From NCBI GenBank assembly GCA_028818385.1, contig JAPPNY010000139.1, positions 1 through 9,066 on the forward strand: DNA of 9,066 nt, written 5' to 3'. The translations under genes and the position numbers were made by a program. This stretch comes from Spirochaetaceae bacterium (GTDB taxonomy: Bacteria > Spirochaetota > Spirochaetia > SZUA-6 > Bin103). The notes beneath the pieces were generated by a model. That model saw only the letters and a program-made list of their open reading frames with translations, was not told the origin of the DNA and did no database searches. Of this stretch, positions 5,766-9,066 are shown piece by piece (position 1 is the stretch's first letter; every line of letters begins with the position of its first letter).

Positions 5766-7217
5766 ATGAGCACCGTCGCCAAGGATCGGCGCGTGCCGTT
5801 CTTCACCAAGATCGCGTACGGCATCGGCGAGTCCGCCGAGGGCATGAAGCGCAACGCGACCTCCCTGTTCGTGTTGTTCTACTACAACCAGGTGCTGGGC
5901 CTGCCGGGCACGCTGGCGGGCGCGGCGCTGTTCATCGCCCTGCTGGTCGACGGGTTCACGGATCCGATGATCGGAACGTGGTCCGATCATTGCCGGTCGA
6001 AGCTGGGACGGCGCCATCCCTTCATGTTCGCGGCCGCCCTGCCGGTGGGGCTGGCCTTCATCGGCCTGTTCGCGCCGCCGTCCGCACTGGGCGAGATCGG
6101 CCTGTTCCTCTGGCTGACCGCCTTCGCCGTGCTCACCCGGTTCGCCCTGACGCTCTACAACGTCCCGCACCTGGCCCTGGGCACGGAGATCACGGAGGAC
6201 CCGGAGGAGCGCACCAGGCTCATCCTGCTGCGCCAGCTCTTCTCCTACCTGGGCACGACGTTCGCGATCGTGGTCGGCGTCGGCTGGTTCTTCTCCGACG
6301 CGCGCGGCGGCCGGCTCCTGGCGGAGAACTACCCGACCTTCGCGATCGCGCTCGGCACGGCGATGACGGTGGCGATCCTGGTGGCGGCCCTGGGAACGCG
6401 GTCGGAGATCCGCCACGTGAACACCGCCCCGCCCCGCCAGCAGGGGTTTCTTGCGCAGCTCGTCCGCGACGTCCGGGAGAGCGCGCGCAACAAGCCGTTC
6501 GTGTGGCTCGCCGCCGGAACGACGGCACTGTTCCTGTCGGCAGGGGTGCACAGGACGCTGAGCCTCTATCTCCTGGAGTATTTCTGGGCACTCCACAGCG
6601 GGCAGATGGTGGTCGTCCAGCTCGCGGCGCTGGTGGGACTGTTCGCCGGCATCGTCGCGCTCCGTTTCGTCCTGTTCCGCACGAGCAAGCGGTTCACGCT
6701 GCTGCTCGGCACGGCAGGTTCCGTATCGTTCCAGGTCCTGCCGGTTCTGCTGCGCCTGGTCGACCTCTTTCCCGCGAACGGCACGTCCGCGCTGGTGTGG
6801 GCGCTGATCGTGATAGAGGTCATCCAAGGCGCATTCTCTGCCTTCGCGCTGGTCGCCTACTTCGCGATGATGACCGACGTCACTGACCTGCACGAGCTCG
6901 AAACCGGCCACCGCCGCGAAGGCGCCCTGTTCGGGGTCATCACCTTCGCCGTCAAGGCGTCGGCCGCGCTCGCCCAGATCATCGCCGGAGTCGGCCTGGA
7001 CGTGATCGACTGGCCGCGGGGGGCCGGCGTCACGGTGGGCGCCGTGCCGGCCGAGACCATCGTCCACCTGGGAATCTTCTACGGTCCCGTGCTGATGGTG
7101 TTCTCCGCCGCCGGCATCTGGTGTTACCTGCACTACCGGCTGGACGCCAAGCGCCGCGCGGATATCATGCGCGAGCTGTACGCCCGCCGCCGCGCAGCCG
7201 CTGCCGGCACGGCCTAG
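5766..7217 (+). CDS. GPH-family (MelB-like) MFS transporter, sugar:cation symporter-like
   Basis: A 483-residue membrane protein with about twelve hydrophobic segments. Family landmarks are KIAYGIGESAEG at the N terminus; VDGFTDPMIGTWSD (61-74), whose Asp62 and Asp66 match in spacing the cation-site pair Asp55/Asp59 of the melibiose carrier MelB; SKLGRRHPFM (78-87) in the cytoplasmic loop 2-3; YNVPHLALGTEIT (131-143) in helix IV; and DVTDLHELETGHRREGALFG (371-390) near the start of helix XI. GPH symporters move glycosides, pentosides or hexuronides with Na+ or H+ across the inner membrane. The substrate here is unknown. It could import sugars or, given the adjacent polyketide synthase, might export or import a glycosylated product. 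ATG at 5766 is used; the ribosome site (GGA a few bases upstream) is weak. It follows the small beta protein by 50 bases and precedes the polyketide synthase by 50 bases on the same strand. Confidence 0.9.
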   Translation: MSTVAKDRRVPFFTKIAYGIGESAEGMKRNATSLFVLFYYNQVLGLPGTLAGAALFIALLVDGFTDPMIGTWSDHCRSKLGRRHPFMFAAALPVGLAFIGLFAPPSALGEIGLFLWLTAFAVLTRFALTLYNVPHLALGTEITEDPEERTRLILLRQLFSYLGTTFAIVVGVGWFFSDARGGRLLAENYPTFAIALGTAMTVAILVAALGTRSEIRHVNTAPPRQQGFLAQLVRDVRESARNKPFVWLAAGTTALFLSAGVHRTLSLYLLEYFWALHSGQMVVVQLAALVGLFAGIVALRFVLFRTSKRFTLLLGTAGSVSFQVLPVLLRLVDLFPANGTSALVWALIVIEVIQGAFSAFALVAYFAMMTDVTDLHELETGHRREGALFGVITFAVKASAALAQIIAGVGLDVIDWPRGAGVTVGAVPAETIVHLGIFYGPVLMVFSAAGIWCYLHYRLDAKRRADIMRELYARRRAAAAGTA

Positions 7218-7250
7218 GCGCTCGCGTCGGTTGAGGGCCCCGGATACACA

Positions 7251-7267
7251 AAGGAAGACCAGGAAGC
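7251..7267 (+). promoter_or_regulatory. Ribosome binding site of the polyketide synthase
   Basis: AAGGAAG (7251-7257) and a second AGGAAG (7261-7266) lie upstream of the ATG at 7268. The first leaves a 10-base gap; the second is too close to act well. An in-frame TGA at 7232-7234 with no other start codon after it makes ATG 7268 the only sensible start. Confidence 0.6.
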
Positions 7268-9066
7268 ATGGGAGACACGGTCGCCATCGTCGGTTACAGC
7301 CACCGCATGCCGGGCGGCATCGTCACCGACGACGATTTCTGGCACGTGCTCAGCGAGCGCGAGATCGTGCGCGAGCCGATCGTCGACCGTTATGAGCGCG
7401 GCTTCCGCCCGATCGGGGAGTTTTCGGGACCGGGCCGGTTCGCGAGCCCTTACGAGGGGCTGATCCGCGACGATCGCGAAAAGCTGTTCGACCGCAGCCT
7501 GTTCGGCATGTCGCACAACGAGATGATGACCGCCGATCCGCACGTGCGCATGCTCCTGACCTGTACCTGGGAGACCTGCGAACGCGCCGGCTGGGATCTG
7601 CACGCGCTGCGCAACAGCTCCACGGGCGTGTTCGTGGGCGCGCAGGTGCCGGCGACTTCCAACTGGCGGGCGCCGCTCGGGGCAAACGAGTTCTCGATCG
7701 CCAGCATCAGCCTGTCCATGCTGGCCAACCGCATCTCCTATCACTTCAACCTGATGGGACCGTCGCTCGCCTGCTGCTCCGCATGCTCCGCCAGCCTGAC
7801 CGCGCTCCACGAAGCGATCAACGCGCTGCGCGCGGGTGACTGCGAGCAGGCGTTCGTCGGATCCGCCAACTACCTGGGGTCGTCCCGGCAGAGCGCCGGC
7901 TTCAACGCCCTGGGGGTGATCAGTCCGGAAGGAAAGTGCCACTCGTTCGACGCGGACGCCGACGGCTACCTGCGCTCGGAAGGGGCGTTCGTGTTCGCGA
8001 TCAAGCCGCTCGCGGCGGCCGAACGCGACGGCGATCCGATCCACGCCGTGGTGGAGGCCACCGCCGTGAACGCCGCCGGCGCCGCCGACGGCAGCGTGGG
8101 GCTGGCGCAGGGACGCTACATCACTGCCCCCACCCGCCATGCGCAGATGGCTCTGATGCGGGAGGCGGCCGCACGCGCCGGACGCGCGCCGGAGGAGTTC
8201 GACTACGTCGAGGCGCACGCCATCGGCGCGGCGCTCGGCGGCGCCGCGCGTGCGGCGCCGCTGCGGGTGGCTGGCGTGAAGAGCAACGTCGGCCACATGG
8301 AAGCGGCGGCGTTCACCTGCGCCCTGCTCAAGGCGGTGCTGATGATGCAGCGGCGCACCTTCGCGCCGGTGTCGCGGAACCACCTGGTGCCCAATCCGGA
8401 GATCGACTTCGACGGTCTCGGCATGCAGGTGCAGACCGAGTGCGAACCGTTCCCGGACCACCCGGTGGTGGTCGGCATCAACTCGTTCGGCTTCGGCGGC
8501 TCCAACGGCCACTGCGTGGTGCGCGAGTACCGCCCCAAGCAGCCTCGCACCTGGTCGCTGCCGCTGGCGCCGGGTGCCGGCTACCTGATTCCGCTGTCGG
8601 CGCGCACCAGCGGCGCCCTGGCGGACAGCGCACGGGGGTTGCGGCAGGCGCTCGACGAGCCACCTGCCGACCTGTACACCCTGGCCGGCAACCTGAGCCG
8701 CCGCCGCACCCATTTCGCGGCGCGGGCGGCATTCGCCGTGCACGACACCGGGCAACTGAAAGACGCGCTTGACGCCTTTGTCGAGAACCCGGAGCCGGTG
8801 GCCGCCGCGGACGAGGGCAGGCGCCGGCTGCTGATGGTGTTCACCGGCCAGGGCACGCAGTGGGCCGGCTGCGGGCGCGCGCTGTACGACGCTCATCCGG
8901 TGTTCCGGCGCGCGGTCGACGCCATAGAGGAGCACTGGCGCGAGCACGCGGATACCTCGCTACGGACGGCCGCGTTCCACGCACCGCAGGCCGAGCTCAA
9001 CGAGTGCCGGCTGGCGCAGCCGGTCACCTTCATGCTGCAGTGCGCGCTGGTCGAGCTGTTCAAGAC
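7268..9066 (+). CDS. Type I polyketide synthase, KS-AT N-terminal part (partial), with atypical ketosynthase
   Basis: The first 599 residues of a gene that runs off the right edge. Residues 5-418 are a ketosynthase: VAIVGYSHRMPGG (5-17), DPHVR (90-94), GPSLACCSACSASL (164-177) with nucleophile Cys173, VEAHAIGAALGG (314-325) with His317, VKSNVGHMEAAA (337-348) with Lys338 and His343, and NSFGFGGSNGH (405-415). A linker follows, then an acyltransferase start with FTGQGTQW (525-532); its GHSxG motif would lie outside. The enzyme would load an extender unit and perform Claisen condensation on carrier-bound chains. Oddities: the usual HGTGT is HAIGA, the following DPIEV stretch is missing, and His317 to His343 spans 26 residues instead of about 40. 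DTACSSS is replaced by CSACSAS. The missing piece leaves the frame open, so this is not a frameshift. It could be a working member of an unusual clade or a weakened ketosynthase. The adjacent transporter may belong to the same cluster. Confidence 0.92.
   Translation, partial: MGDTVAIVGYSHRMPGGIVTDDDFWHVLSEREIVREPIVDRYERGFRPIGEFSGPGRFASPYEGLIRDDREKLFDRSLFGMSHNEMMTADPHVRMLLTCTWETCERAGWDLHALRNSSTGVFVGAQVPATSNWRAPLGANEFSIASISLSMLANRISYHFNLMGPSLACCSACSASLTALHEAINALRAGDCEQAFVGSANYLGSSRQSAGFNALGVISPEGKCHSFDADADGYLRSEGAFVFAIKPLAAAERDGDPIHAVVEATAVNAAGAADGSVGLAQGRYITAPTRHAQMALMREAAARAGRAPEEFDYVEAHAIGAALGGAARAAPLRVAGVKSNVGHMEAAAFTCALLKAVLMMQRRTFAPVSRNHLVPNPEIDFDGLGMQVQTECEPFPDHPVVVGINSFGFGGSNGHCVVREYRPKQPRTWSLPLAPGAGYLIPLSARTSGALADSARGLRQALDEPPADLYTLAGNLSRRRTHFAARAAFAVHDTGQLKDALDAFVENPEPVAAADEGRRRLLMVFTGQGTQWAGCGRALYDAHPVFRRAVDAIEEHWREHADTSLRTAAFHAPQAELNECRLAQPVTFMLQCALVELFK

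Noticed and set aside
5382..7133. Long minus-strand open frame of 583 codons opposite the transporter and small beta protein
   Set aside because: Its product is Gln/Arg/Gly/His-rich low-complexity sequence with no motif, and the plus strand holds a clear MFS transporter. It is an antisense shadow caused by high third-position GC.
7936..8772. Plus-strand 278-codon frame overlapping the polyketide synthase
   Set aside because: It is an Arg/Gly-rich out-of-frame product inside the KS and linker coding region; a shadow.
7214..8947. Minus-strand open frame of 577 codons opposite the polyketide synthase
   Set aside because: It is Ala/Arg/Val/His-rich with no recognisable domain. The plus strand encodes unmistakable KS and AT motifs in one open frame to the right edge.

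Overview
The window is about 9 kb of dense, very GC-rich bacterial DNA; a hand-counted 60-base line at 4681-4740 is 47/60 G+C. It carries eight coding sequences, several with GTG starts, and short intergenic gaps. No rRNA, tRNA, IS element, CRISPR array or origin was seen. The gene content (glycosyltransferases, a heparinase II/III-type protein, a GPH-type sugar/cation symporter, a modular polyketide synthase, a UPF0175/DUF3368 pair) fits a free-living or host-associated bacterium with a large accessory genome. The sequence alone does not fix a phylum.

Left part, minus strand (3349 down to 1): a tightly coupled three-gene carbohydrate operon. It reads, in transcription order, heparinase II/III-like polysaccharide lyase, then a GT4-type glycosyltransferase, then a second glycosyltransferase of the MGDG-synthase/MurG-like type that runs off the left edge. 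Both junctions are 4-base ATGA start/stop overlaps, so the three proteins are probably made together. The likely theme is assembly and trimming of a cell-surface or exported polysaccharide or glycolipid.

Middle, minus strand (4104 down to 3372): a UPF0175 protein followed, with a 20-base overlap, by a DUF3368 PIN-domain protein. This is a recognised toxin-antitoxin-like arrangement. The pair is visibly lower in G+C than its surroundings (line 3901-3960 is 30/60) and has several small inverted repeats upstream. It ends only 22 bases before the heparinase gene, so it may be co-transcribed with it. Further upstream on the same strand (5302 down to 4322) is an extended short-chain dehydrogenase/NAD-dependent epimerase.

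Right part, plus strand (5401 to the right edge): a small beta-rich protein, a GPH-family (MelB-like) transporter and the first 599 residues of a type I polyketide synthase (ketosynthase, linker, start of acyltransferase). These follow each other with 50-base gaps and may form one transcription unit, divergent from the epimerase. The ketosynthase is the most unusual item: it keeps the catalytic Cys-His-His and the Lys, but its second-motif region is rewritten (HAIGA instead of HGTGT) and about 14 residues shorter than usual.
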